From positions 620,001-684,000 of the forward strand of contig NZ_LN997848.1 of assembly GCF_001511835.1 (NCBI RefSeq): a stretch of 64,000 bases of DNA, given 5' to 3'. The translations under genes were made by a program, and so were the position numbers. A model generated the notes under the pieces. It searched no databases and was not told the origin of the DNA. It saw only the letters and a list, made by a program, of their open reading frames with translations. The stretch is from Magnetospirillum sp. XM-1 (GTDB taxonomy: Bacteria > Pseudomonadota > Alphaproteobacteria > Rhodospirillales > Magnetospirillaceae). Numbering within the stretch: position 1 is the stretch's first letter; each line of letters begins with the position of its first letter. Of this stretch, positions 48,525-56,704 are shown piece after piece.

Positions 48525-49871
48525 TTATATTTCGTTTGGCAGATTTAATTCAGTTCTTGCGTCAAGCGCGGCAATCTCCTCGCGCCTCCGCAATAATGTT
48601 TCGTGCCATTCCTCCGCGTCACGATCTTTAAAGAAGTTTGCATCGGGGGCAAGCCTTGCAACAGCTTCCTCCACTTCATCAAGCTTAACGCGAAAGAACT
48701 CCTTCCTGAGATTCGCCATGTTAACTCTGCGATCAGAAAATTCCCTATGCAAAGCGCTTTCAAGTGCCGGCGCATCATCCGAATAAATCATAGCGTGGGT
48801 ATCAAAGGTAAAGGGAACGCTCGCATCACCTAATTCGCGAACTCGATCATCCGGATCAAGGCGACGAGTAAGGCCAATTTTTACAATGTCTTCCCCAAAC
48901 GATCCAATATTTGAAATAATGTAAACATAACCAGACTTAGTCATTTCAGCCATAGACCGAGCCCTCTCGCTTGCCATGCGGGCATCCGCAAGCAGGGCCT
49001 CTAGTTCGGCGATTCTTTTCTGGTCTACGCCTGTTTCTGACCGCGCCTGTTCTAGCAGTGACAGGTATTCTCTTTCTTTTTCTTCTGCCGCAGCAGCTTC
49101 TTCAAGCAACCTCTTTTCCTCACGCTCGGCCCTTAACTTTTCAGCTCTTTCTTCTTTTTCTGCTTTTAGTCGTTCGCGATATTCGTGGGTTAAATAAAGC
49201 TCCTGAAGCTTAAGTTCGACATAGCTTTCATCAATTTCCAGCCCGACCGGCTCATTAGCTTTGTTTATTCTCTCCGCAGCGCTCAAAATACGCTTTTCAA
49301 TTGTTGCGACATTATCTCCGCGAACACTTTCTATAGCGGAATCGCACTCAAGATTAAATGCGCGCATGCTTAAATCAGACTGCCGCTTTACCAAAGTTCT
49401 CCCCTTGGATTGACTATCTCCAACATACCACTCAAACGCACATGTACTCGGCAAGTTGGCCGCCTCTAACTTTTGCCTTTCTCTTATAGCCAATATTTCT
49501 TTCTTAAATGATTCGCTATCATTAAACTTAAATTTTGGCTCATAGAATCCCTGATTAATCTGTCTAACGTTCCAGCTATAAGCGGCAACCTCATCAATAA
49601 GCCTTCCTAGCAATTGCCGTTTCTCAGAATATGTACTGCGAACAGCATCAATGCTGCTGCGTATCTCGCTCTCTTCATTAGAGAGTCTGGCCACTTCAGC
49701 CTCTATCGAATTAAGCGGGGCAATACGATCTTTCAGCAATTTTAATTCAGAAGAAATAGCGTCTACCTGCCGATTGCTAGCGCTCAGCATTTCTCTGGTC
49801 TTAAATAAGATGACGCCTAAGGTAATTGCAATTAGCGCAGCGGATAGGGCGGCGAGGAGCGTTAATTCCAT
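48525..49871 (-). CDS. Membrane-anchored DUF4041 + GIY-YIG nuclease (SNIPE-like)
   Basis: 448 aa from ATG 49871. Residues 5-23 are one membrane helix; ~25-95 coiled coil; ~108-290 DUF4041 (AFEWYVGDSQSKGRTLVKRQ, FNLECDSAIESVRGDNVATI, then a charged helix of Glu/Lys/Arg repeats). The GIY-YIG-type (T5orf172/Mug113) nuclease is at ~313-395: GYVYI (314), VKIGLTRR (330), RVREL (343), catalytic Glu in LESALHREF (371). This order matches the SNIPE proteins reported to cut phage DNA at the membrane during entry. The frame is open to 50114; 49901 is an alternative start. I infer antiphage function from architecture and context. Confidence 0.85.
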   Translation of the reverse strand: MELTLLAALSAALIAITLGVILFKTREMLSASNRQVDAISSELKLLKDRIAPLNSIEAEVARLSNEESEIRSSIDAVRSTYSEKRQLLGRLIDEVAAYSWNVRQINQGFYEPKFKFNDSESFKKEILAIRERQKLEAANLPSTCAFEWYVGDSQSKGRTLVKRQSDLSMRAFNLECDSAIESVRGDNVATIEKRILSAAERINKANEPVGLEIDESYVELKLQELYLTHEYRERLKAEKEERAEKLRAEREEKRLLEEAAAAEEKEREYLSLLEQARSETGVDQKRIAELEALLADARMASERARSMAEMTKSGYVYIISNIGSFGEDIVKIGLTRRLDPDDRVRELGDASVPFTFDTHAMIYSDDAPALESALHREFSDRRVNMANLRKEFFRVKLDEVEEAVARLAPDANFFKDRDAEEWHETLLRRREEIAALDARTELNLPNEI

Positions 49872-50090
49872 TTTGCGATATCCGTCATTTTGAGACTTCA
49901 TAGAAACGGATGCTATGAAGTAATGGTAACATATCATTTTTGAATCACCACGCAAGCAACGACATGAATAAGGGTATGGGCGTGGCCGTTGGCAAATGTG
50001 ATGTAATTCCAAAACCATAACCAAGCGCGGATTTCCGCCGTTTTCAAAGCCCGATATCGAGGAGACCGCCGCAAAAGGTGATGTGACACT

Positions 50091-50121
50091 ACCCATAGGA
50101 TGAAAACATAACATTATGGGT
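50091..50121. promoter_or_regulatory. Inverted repeat in the recombinase promoter region
   Basis: ACCCATA (50091-50097) and TATGGGT (50115-50121), 17 nt apart, directly before the recombinase start. Possible operator or recombination site. Confidence 0.4.
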
Positions 50122-50128
50122 GTTCGTC

Positions 50129-50698
50129 ATGTCGCAAGCCAAAGTCCTGTCCGAAGCCGAGATGAAGCGCGTCCTGGCTGTGGTCGCCCAGCACGGCGTT
50201 CTTTCCACCCGTAATCGCCTTGCTGTGTTGCTGTCGCACTGGGCGGGCATGCGGGCCGGTGAAATCGCGGCCTTGAAAATTATGGATGTCGTTAATGAAG
50301 GCGGTGCGGTTCGTGATCGCATCCACCTGTCCGCGTCACAGACCAAGGGCAACCGTGGCCGCACGGTGTTCATCAACAGCAAGCTCCAGCGCGAGATCGC
50401 TCGTTACCTTGAACAACGTGAATGGACGGACGAACGCAAGGCGCTGATCCGTAGCCAAAAGGGCGGACACTTCACACCGACCACGATGGTGATGCTGTTC
50501 CGCCGGATTTACGATGAAGCGGGTTTGACAGACGCTCGCTCACACAGCGGGCGACGGTCGTATTTGACCACGCTGGCGAACAAGGGGGTTTCGGTATTCG
50601 TGCTTCAACAACTGGCGGGACACCGTAGCATCCAAACCACCCAGCGTTACGTCACGGTCAATGAAGAGATGATGGTGAAGGCGGCTGAGCTGGCCTAG
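50129..50698 (+). CDS. Minimal tyrosine recombinase (FimB/FimE-sized)
   Basis: 189 aa, catalytic domain only. Arg in WAGMRAGEIAALK, HSGRRSYLTTL (HxxR), His in QQLAGHRSIQTT, nucleophile Tyr in QRYVTVNE. The N-terminal core-binding domain of ordinary integrases is absent, as in FimB/FimE-type invertases. It is the only rightward gene in the defence block, between two leftward ones. It may invert or excise a segment, or be a shortened relic. ATG 50129 preferred; GTG 50120 adds three residues. Confidence 0.85.
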   Translation: MSQAKVLSEAEMKRVLAVVAQHGVLSTRNRLAVLLSHWAGMRAGEIAALKIMDVVNEGGAVRDRIHLSASQTKGNRGRTVFINSKLQREIARYLEQREWTDERKALIRSQKGGHFTPTTMVMLFRRIYDEAGLTDARSHSGRRSYLTTLANKGVSVFVLQQLAGHRSIQTTQRYVTVNEEMMVKAAELA

Positions 50699-50722
50699 GG
50701 GTGTCAAATGATTTGACACCCC
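50698..50722. terminator. Bidirectional terminator
   Basis: Perfect 11-bp stem GGGGTGTCAAA-tga-TTTGACACCCC between convergent genes. Confidence 0.8.
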
Positions 50723-50732
50723 CTCGCAGATA

Positions 50733-51512
50733 TCACGTCCCAGCCTTCTTGGGCTTCGGAGCATGCGAACGGACTTCCTTTGCAGTCCGCACATCACCTT
50801 CCCCATAAGCTTTGCTGACTACGAAATTGCCGTCACCATCCACCTCAGCGAGAAGCAGGTACATTCCTGCCGTCAAAGCTGGAGCGTCGGGGGATAGTTT
50901 TCCAGTGGCGACGGGCGAGAGTTCACGAAGCGCAGCGATGCCACCGGCTTTGGCCGTTTCATTATGCTCGTTGATCACATCCTGCGTGGCGGCCTTGGTG
51001 ATTTTTGCAATTCCACAAATGGGCTGCTTCTTAAGCTCTCCGTTTGCCTTGCGGTCATAACCCTCTTTGGGCTCAATCCCAAACTCGATGACTTCGGCGG
51101 CCTTCTCAGTTGGAACGTCATTCTGACGAAGCCATTTAAGAACCAAACTGTAATTTCGGTTGTTCGCACTCTTCTTACGACTTGCCTGTGGGTGGCCAAA
51201 TGCCAATCGAATAACCTGCTGCTCCAATTCCTGATTATCTCCCAGATCCTGAAACTTGTCCTGGAAGTGTTCAACGAAAGCCTGACGTTTTGGCTCAACG
51301 TGTTTAAGCAAGCGGTATGCACGCCCAATAAGCTCATACCGGCCACGGTGGACAGAAAGCGTATTAGCTTTGTTTTGCTTCTGAAGGTTCGAGACTTCGC
51401 TTTCAAACGAAATGGCGTCTGCGGTTAGCGCCTCTATCTCAGTGTCCAGTTGGTCAAAAAAACTGTGGTCTTCAATACTGTCGTTCAACATCACCTCCCC
51501 TGATAGGTTCAT
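50733..51512 (-). CDS. Unrecognised partner of the DUF5131-methylase gene
   Basis: 259 aa, hydrophilic, mostly helical. Residues ~15-50 form a coiled coil (DQLDTEIEALTADAISFESE); the middle is SANNRNYSLVLKWLRQNDVP, EKAAEVIEFGIEPKEGYDRK; the C-terminal ~60 residues look like a small beta domain (AGMYLLLAEVDGDGNFVVSK) and a basic tail. No Cys cluster, nuclease or P-loop motif found. It begins 9 bp after the fusion gene stop, so the two are surely co-transcribed. The start is uncertain: 51512 has weak SD; ATG 51491 or TTG 51488 follow AGGGGAGG. Confidence 0.75.
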   Translation of the reverse strand: MNLSGEVMLNDSIEDHSFFDQLDTEIEALTADAISFESEVSNLQKQNKANTLSVHRGRYELIGRAYRLLKHVEPKRQAFVEHFQDKFQDLGDNQELEQQVIRLAFGHPQASRKKSANNRNYSLVLKWLRQNDVPTEKAAEVIEFGIEPKEGYDRKANGELKKQPICGIAKITKAATQDVINEHNETAKAGGIAALRELSPVATGKLSPDAPALTAGMYLLLAEVDGDGNFVVSKAYGEGDVRTAKEVRSHAPKPKKAGT

Positions 51513-51521
51513 TCCAGGACG

Positions 51522-53819
51522 TCAATCGTAGAGGTTTTTGTACCAATTTAGCATGTCGATTTTTAGACTTTGGCTAAGGATTGTATGGGCAAAGTACGCC
51601 TCAGTGACAAGCAAGCCCATCATGTCCGCCCCGCGTCGCGATGCGCCCCAATCCCAACATTTCCAAAAATGGGTTGCGGCCTGGTTATCCGCCTTCGGAT
51701 CACCTGTGCGAGCAAATCTATGAATTGCATTAATGAAGTCTTGTCTGTTGGCGCCAATGCCGTGGTCTCGTTCCCTGATTGATGTTCCCCAAGATGAGAA
51801 TAAGCCGCCAGCATATTGCTTGTGAGCGCGTTCAAGCCAGGGGTCTTCAGTCCAGTAGGCGAAAAATGGAAACTCGGATACGAAGGTTCCGTCATCTTTA
51901 CGTGTCCACCTCGTTCCCCATGGCAAGGTTTTATCGAGGTCTTTTACCTCCTTCACATCGCGAGCTGTCGTTTTTTTAAATCGCCCACTCAGATACGAAC
52001 GAGGCTTGTAGTTGTAGCCGATCCTGCTTGCGACTTCTTGGAAACGGCCCTCGTCAAATTCAAATTCATACTGGGCATCCAGGCCATTCCAATATATGCG
52101 CTCAATCCAAACGAAAAATTCCTGAACATCGGCCTCATCTCCTTGGCGCGAGAAACGTAGAAGATCTTTCAGCAGCTCGACGTTAGTCGTGGCAATGGCC
52201 GTTGTTTCATGGACGTAATTTAAAATCCCTTTGATCGGGTCCGTGCGTTTTTGAACGGAAGGCCCCAGTCTATCCCAATCGTGGACTAACTCTTTGACGT
52301 TGTGGCGAGAAGCCCATGCGCTTGTTTCATCTTCCAGTCGTTTCAATAGCTGGATCAAATTGGTGAGGGATGTGATGAGCTTCAATTCAGGCCTCTTTGT
52401 GTTCGCTCTGAATGCTGCCAATTGCTTTGCTGGGTCGCCGGTAATTCCGATGAGAGCCTCCATATCTTGGATATATGGAGCGTTGTGTGTGGCGATTACG
52501 AAACCAGATGGAAACTGGATTTCTTGGACACTGTCCCAGTAATCATCATTTTCCAAATCCGATGATAGGGCGTCACCCTGGCGTAAATTTTTGGAAACCA
52601 GTTCCCTAGCTTGGGCGCTATTCCAAAGACCTGCGGCTTTGAGCACTCGAGCCCTGGCAACCAAAGTGTTGTCTGGCAATAACTCAATGCCATAGGTTGT
52701 TTCTAATGCTTGAAGTGAAGTGCTCCCTCCATTGATTTTTCGTCGAACGACCTCGACCAAAAAATTTCCGGTCCCCATTGCTGGGTCTAGGTAAGTCAAG
52801 CTTGGATCGAGCCAATCGGAAGCGGGGAGTTGATCAAGCACCTCGTTGACCAACTCAGGTGGTGTAAACACCTCGCCGTACTTTTTTTCTCTCGAATTGT
52901 CGCCGTCTGTCATGGGGCCGATGGCACCGTCTATGGTTGCTAAAGAAATTTCTCTGACATTCGTCGGCTCGAACTTTCGGCATGCCTGCCTGTGCAAAAG
53001 CACGCCATATCGCTTTTTTAATAGTCTACGCTTTTCACATACAGCAGGATGGGCTGCTGGATATTCAAGCCAATACTTTCTATCAATGGTGTGGGGCCTT
53101 ATCCGTTTAACGCCTTTACCGCCTTCGGAGCTTGAAATTTTTTGAGCATCCCCCCATTGCTTAAAGAACAATGGAACATTCTGGTTATCGCACAAGTCTT
53201 TAATTCGCCGAACCCAGGGCTCTTCCATTATGCGAGCCCCCTTTCCGCTTTCCCCGCCCAAGATTACCCAGTCAATCTCCGATAGTTCAAAATCACCAAG
53301 GTCTTCGATCAATGGCTCAATTGATACAAACTTAGTTTTTGCTGGGCACTTGCGGAGTTCTTCAAGGTAGGCCAGTGAATGTTTATCGCCAACACTTACC
53401 CCCATCCAAACATTGCTCGGCCAGATGACTTTGTGCCCTTCCGTTCCTAGCCGTTCAGCTCGCTTTGTCAGGCACAAAAATAAATTTTCAGGATGCTTTG
53501 AAAAAGCAATATGGCACTGGCTTATCCAGTCCAAATCTACTTTCTCGTGCCACATGTCGGACATAGAATTAACAAAATATATTTTATTATTTCCTTTTAT
53601 GCTCTGAAGCACTTCAGGGTGAAATTTAACTTCACCGGTCCATGAAATGGCGCCATTCTTATTTTGCACAACCCCAGTATAATGTTGTCCAGGTTTACCC
53701 ATTGTAGTCAGGCGGTAAGCCCATCGCTCTGCATAGCAGTTTTTGCAAACTGTGCTTACCCGGGAGCATCCAGCAAACGGGTTTAGGACCTCATCAGACC
53801 ATTCGATTTGAGTTGCCAC
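51522..53819 (-). CDS. DUF5131 three-cysteine domain fused to N6-adenine-methylase-like domain
   Basis: 765 aa. Residues 1-~235 are a DUF5131 (phage Gp37/Gp68-type) domain: IEWSDEVLNPFAGCSRVS, then C18, C25 and C28 with CKNCYAERWAY, NVWMGVSVGD, WVILGGESGKGARIM. These cysteines resemble a radical-SAM-like cluster site. Residues ~310-460 resemble Eco57I-type N6-adenine methylases: KKYGEVFTPPELVNEVLDQL (312), motif I LDPAMGTGNFLVEV (344), YGIELLP, and a motif IV place reading NAPY (446) instead of NPPY. The last ~300 residues are unassigned. GTG start after GAGGGGGAG. DUF5131 is usually stand-alone and paired with TcmP; the fusion is unusual. Confidence 0.85.
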   Translation of the reverse strand: MATQIEWSDEVLNPFAGCSRVSTVCKNCYAERWAYRLTTMGKPGQHYTGVVQNKNGAISWTGEVKFHPEVLQSIKGNNKIYFVNSMSDMWHEKVDLDWISQCHIAFSKHPENLFLCLTKRAERLGTEGHKVIWPSNVWMGVSVGDKHSLAYLEELRKCPAKTKFVSIEPLIEDLGDFELSEIDWVILGGESGKGARIMEEPWVRRIKDLCDNQNVPLFFKQWGDAQKISSSEGGKGVKRIRPHTIDRKYWLEYPAAHPAVCEKRRLLKKRYGVLLHRQACRKFEPTNVREISLATIDGAIGPMTDGDNSREKKYGEVFTPPELVNEVLDQLPASDWLDPSLTYLDPAMGTGNFLVEVVRRKINGGSTSLQALETTYGIELLPDNTLVARARVLKAAGLWNSAQARELVSKNLRQGDALSSDLENDDYWDSVQEIQFPSGFVIATHNAPYIQDMEALIGITGDPAKQLAAFRANTKRPELKLITSLTNLIQLLKRLEDETSAWASRHNVKELVHDWDRLGPSVQKRTDPIKGILNYVHETTAIATTNVELLKDLLRFSRQGDEADVQEFFVWIERIYWNGLDAQYEFEFDEGRFQEVASRIGYNYKPRSYLSGRFKKTTARDVKEVKDLDKTLPWGTRWTRKDDGTFVSEFPFFAYWTEDPWLERAHKQYAGGLFSSWGTSIRERDHGIGANRQDFINAIHRFARTGDPKADNQAATHFWKCWDWGASRRGADMMGLLVTEAYFAHTILSQSLKIDMLNWYKNLYD

Positions 53820-54042
53820 ACACTCCCCCTCAACATGTGTCTTAAATACAGTAAAATAGGGGGCGTGTTAGCGGAAGTAGATAAGCTTCAATCGTCCCTA
53901 TACCAGTCAACAGTGCTTTCCTGGGCATAGTGTTTTCCAGCATCTTCACGTCGCCATCCCCTTGCTCTCTGCTGCCAAGGCAGCAGGGGAACTGGCCCAC
54001 CATCCATCGACGGACACGATCTTGGCGCACATGGTTTGGGTT

Positions 54043-55437
54043 TTAACCCTTTTTGGCGTCTGGTCCATTCCGCTTCCGGTCTGGGGCGTTTATGGCAAAC
54101 ACCGCCGCCAGCTTTTCGTAATGGTGCTTCACGCTGTCCTGGCCGTAATGGCGCTTCAACATCTCGATGTCCGCGTGCCCCATCGACTTGGCGATAACCC
54201 ACGGATCAACGCCAGCGGCAAGGTTGATGGTCGCAAAGGTATGCCGTAGCGAATACGGCTCATATTTGATCCCGCACACGTCCTTGGTCAGGCCGCATTC
54301 GTCCAGCAGGTGACAGAATTGGCGATTGAAGCTTTTCACATAGGTGCCGTCAGGATTGCACAGGATGTAGTCGTCCGCGCCGATGAATTTGTTGTCGGGG
54401 TCATCCCGCCATTGGTTCAGGATGACAAAGAGACGGGTGGGCACGGCGACGGCACGATAGCTTTCTTTGCCATTTTTGCGCTTCGACGTCCTGATGTTCA
54501 GGTAAAATTCTATGGTTTGCTCATTGCCACTGGCATTGTTGCGATGAACGAAGTCGTGGGTTAAATCCCGCCACTTCAGAGGCCGAGTTTCCTCCCCAGG
54601 ACGGATGCCGGTCATCAGCAGGATGTTCATAAACACCTTGAAGACCTTGCGCTGGAAACGAATTGTCGGGCTCATAGCCACAGCTCGTTTGCCCGGCGCA
54701 CTTATCGATGCATCGTTGATACGGTCATCCACGCAGCCCAACAAAATATCAAGATGATCGCTTCGCGGATCAAACGCGGTGCGGGTGCTCTCTTCCTTCG
54801 GCGGCGATACGATTGGTGGGATCTGATCCTGGCTTATCCAATTGCGTAGCCGGGCATACTCGAAGACTTTCTTAAGCGGGATGTCCTCGTTGCGGATTGT
54901 GTTGGCCGACGGCTCACGTATCCAGCTCTTCGGCACATTCTTAACGACAGTTTTCCCGTTCAAGGTGATTTTGAATTGCTTCAAGCGGGAGCCTGGGCCG
55001 GTAAGCCAATAGCCATTGCGCCACTTGCGATACTGGTGGACGTCATATTCTGAGATTTCCCAAATTTTCTTGAGAAGCACCCCGTCGAAATAGGGCGTGA
55101 GATATCGCTCGATGGTCACGGTGTAGTCCGCATGCGCGTTCTTGGAACGGGTGGTTTCCTTGAAATCAGCAAGCCATGCCTTGGCGGCAACGCCAAAGCT
55201 GACACTGTCCAAGACACCACCGGCCCGCCTGATCCCGCGATGTTCCCAATAGATGTCCCTGGCTCGCGCTTCAGCTTCAGCGAGATTGGCGGAGCCCGTG
55301 CTTTTCAAGCGCCACTTGCTGTCACCAGCCAGTCGGAACCGTGCAAAGTAGTTGTCCGAGCGCACCAGCCCGTGCTGGAGCGTAATTTTGCCGCCCGGCT
55401 CAGGATCGGCTTGCTTGATCGTGCGCGACATGGACAC
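54043..55437 (-). CDS. Island integrase (tyrosine recombinase)
   Basis: 464 aa. Full P4/DUF-type island integrase: N-terminal arm-binding and SAM-like domains (~1-200), then catalytic domain with Arg in MTGIRPGEETRPLKW, LRHTFATINLA (HxxR), His in KSMGHADIEML and nucleophile Tyr in KRHYGQDSVKHH. It lies 278 bp inside the intact tRNA-Gln, the standard place for the gene that recombines the tRNA 3' end. The 44-bp att duplication is its likely product. Confidence 0.94.
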   Translation of the reverse strand: MSMSRTIKQADPEPGGKITLQHGLVRSDNYFARFRLAGDSKWRLKSTGSANLAEAEARARDIYWEHRGIRRAGGVLDSVSFGVAAKAWLADFKETTRSKNAHADYTVTIERYLTPYFDGVLLKKIWEISEYDVHQYRKWRNGYWLTGPGSRLKQFKITLNGKTVVKNVPKSWIREPSANTIRNEDIPLKKVFEYARLRNWISQDQIPPIVSPPKEESTRTAFDPRSDHLDILLGCVDDRINDASISAPGKRAVAMSPTIRFQRKVFKVFMNILLMTGIRPGEETRPLKWRDLTHDFVHRNNASGNEQTIEFYLNIRTSKRKNGKESYRAVAVPTRLFVILNQWRDDPDNKFIGADDYILCNPDGTYVKSFNRQFCHLLDECGLTKDVCGIKYEPYSLRHTFATINLAAGVDPWVIAKSMGHADIEMLKRHYGQDSVKHHYEKLAAVFAINAPDRKRNGPDAKKG

Positions 55438-55478
55438 AGCTTCCCAGGTTTTGGCGCGAAAAACAGCGATTTGTGCGG

Positions 55479-55692
55479 GCTAACACATTGCTGTGATTGC
55501 GGAAAATTGGCTAACACGAAGCTAACACAACCCTGCACGCGGATGCAGTCAACCTGGAAATTTTAGATTTTGCCATCCCGCATATGGTGTCTTCTTCGCG
55601 AGAAATGCGCCAATTGGCATGCAAAAATGACTGCTAACAAGCGCTAACAGGCGCCTTTAGTCGTGCTTGCCGACCGCTGGCATCTGCTAACG
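55479..55692. promoter_or_regulatory. Integrase arm-type repeats next to attR
   Basis: GCTAACA occurs at 55479, 55510, 55521, 55633 and 55643, and GCTAACG at 55686. Two pairs are 10-11 bp apart, matching the pair near attL. The region lies between the integrase start and the tRNA and probably also holds the integrase promoter. Confidence 0.7.
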
Positions 55693-55714
55693 CATTGAAA
55701 TCATTGGGAAAAGA

Positions 55715-55789
55715 TGGCTGGGGCGCCAGGATTCGAACCTGGGAATGCCGGTACCAAAAACCGGTGCCTTACCGCTTGGCGACGCCCCA
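55715..55789 (-). tRNA. tRNA-Gln (anticodon TTG), island target
   Basis: Minus-strand cloverleaf: acceptor TGGGGCG pairs with CGCCCCA; D-arm GCCAAGCGGTAAGGC; anticodon stem CCGGT/ACCGG frames TTTTGGT (TTG); T-arm CCAGG-TTCGAAT-CCTGG; CCA encoded. Its 3' 44 nt are the attR repeat, so the gene remains intact after integration. Confidence 0.97.
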
Positions 55790-55829
55790 CCAGCGCGGGC
55801 CGGCACCATAGCCCGACCCGCGACGAGTT

Positions 55830-56690
55830 TCAACGCCCCAGCAAGGGGGCGGGAGCCACCCACCAGGCGGGATGGGCGGCGGCCACCCGGGCGGCGGCGG
55901 CGCGGGCCTGGGCTTCCCCGGCGTAGAGGCCGAAACAGGTGGCGCCCGAGCCCGACATGCGGGGCAGCAGGCAGTCGGCGGTGGCGGCGATGGCGGCCAG
56001 CACCTCGCCCACCACCGGCTCGATCAGAATGGCCGGGGGCGTCAGGTCGTTGCGCCGCACCGCCAGGGCCTCGGCCAGCGCCTGGGCGTCGGAAGGCGCG
56101 GCGGTCAGGGGGTCGGCCTCGGAGAAGGGGCCGGTGCGCGCCTTGAACACCGGCGGCGTGTGCAGCGGCACCATGGGATTGACCAGCAGCAGCCAGGCGG
56201 GCGGCAAGGCGGGCGCGGGCTCCAGCACCTCGCCCACCCCCATCATGCGCATGGGCCGGCCGGCCAGGCAGACCGGCACGTCGGCCCCGATGGAGAGCGC
56301 GACCTTGGTCAGCGCCTCGGGGGCCAACGAGACGTTCCACAGGCGCATCAGGCCTTTCAGCGCGGCCGCCGCGTCGGCCGAACCGCCACCGATGCCGGCG
56401 GCCACCGGCAGACGCTTGGTGAGACGGATGGCGGCGCCCTTGTCCACGCCGGCGGCGGCGGCCAGCAGGCGGGCGGCCTTGATGACGATGTTCTCGCCTT
56501 CGGGGATCTGGTCGGCGGTGGGGCCGGCAACCTCGAGCCGAAGAGTGTCGGCGGGGGCGAAGTCCAGGGTGTCGCCCACCCCGGCGAAGGCCACCAGCGA
56601 ATCCAGCAGGTGATAGCCGTCGTCGCGCTTGCCGACCACGTGAAGGGTCAGGTTGATCTTGGCCGGGGCCTCGACCGAGAAGCTGGTCAT
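55830..56690 (-). CDS. ispE: 4-diphosphocytidyl-2-C-methylerythritol kinase
   Basis: 286-aa GHMP kinase; phosphorylates CDP-ME in the MEP isoprenoid pathway. Begins FSVEAPAKINLTLHVVGKR; ATP loop LPVAAGIGGGSADAAAAL; C-terminal MSGSGATCFGLY. ATG 56690 (MTSFSVEAPAK) fits the family start and has AGGA upstream. Lies 14 bp downstream of the TPR lipoprotein gene and is probably co-transcribed. Confidence 0.96.
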   Translation of the reverse strand: MTSFSVEAPAKINLTLHVVGKRDDGYHLLDSLVAFAGVGDTLDFAPADTLRLEVAGPTADQIPEGENIVIKAARLLAAAAGVDKGAAIRLTKRLPVAAGIGGGSADAAAALKGLMRLWNVSLAPEALTKVALSIGADVPVCLAGRPMRMMGVGEVLEPAPALPPAWLLLVNPMVPLHTPPVFKARTGPFSEADPLTAAPSDAQALAEALAVRRNDLTPPAILIEPVVGEVLAAIAATADCLLPRMSGSGATCFGLYAGEAQARAAAARVAAAHPAWWVAPAPLLGR

Positions 56691-56704
56691 GGTCGTCCTG
56701 TCGT

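Larger units (their letters stand above)
44327..55758. mobile_element. Genomic island integrated in tRNA-Gln, with defence genes
   Basis: Bounded by identical 44-bp copies of the tRNA-Gln 3' end (44327-44370 and 55715-55758). The right copy is part of the intact tRNA; the left is the displaced fragment. A tyrosine integrase (54043-55437) lies next to the tRNA and points away from it. The interior has lower GC and different codon use from the flanks. Cargo: small unknown genes on the left, then AbiH, a DUF4041/GIY-YIG nuclease, a small recombinase and a DUF5131-methylase unit. No conjugation or phage structural genes were seen, so transfer would need help. Confidence 0.93.

Noticed and set aside
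53842..54030. 62-codon minus-strand frame between integrase and DUF5131 gene
   Set aside because: No ribosome site, no family motif and poor composition; the 223-bp gap is treated as non-coding.
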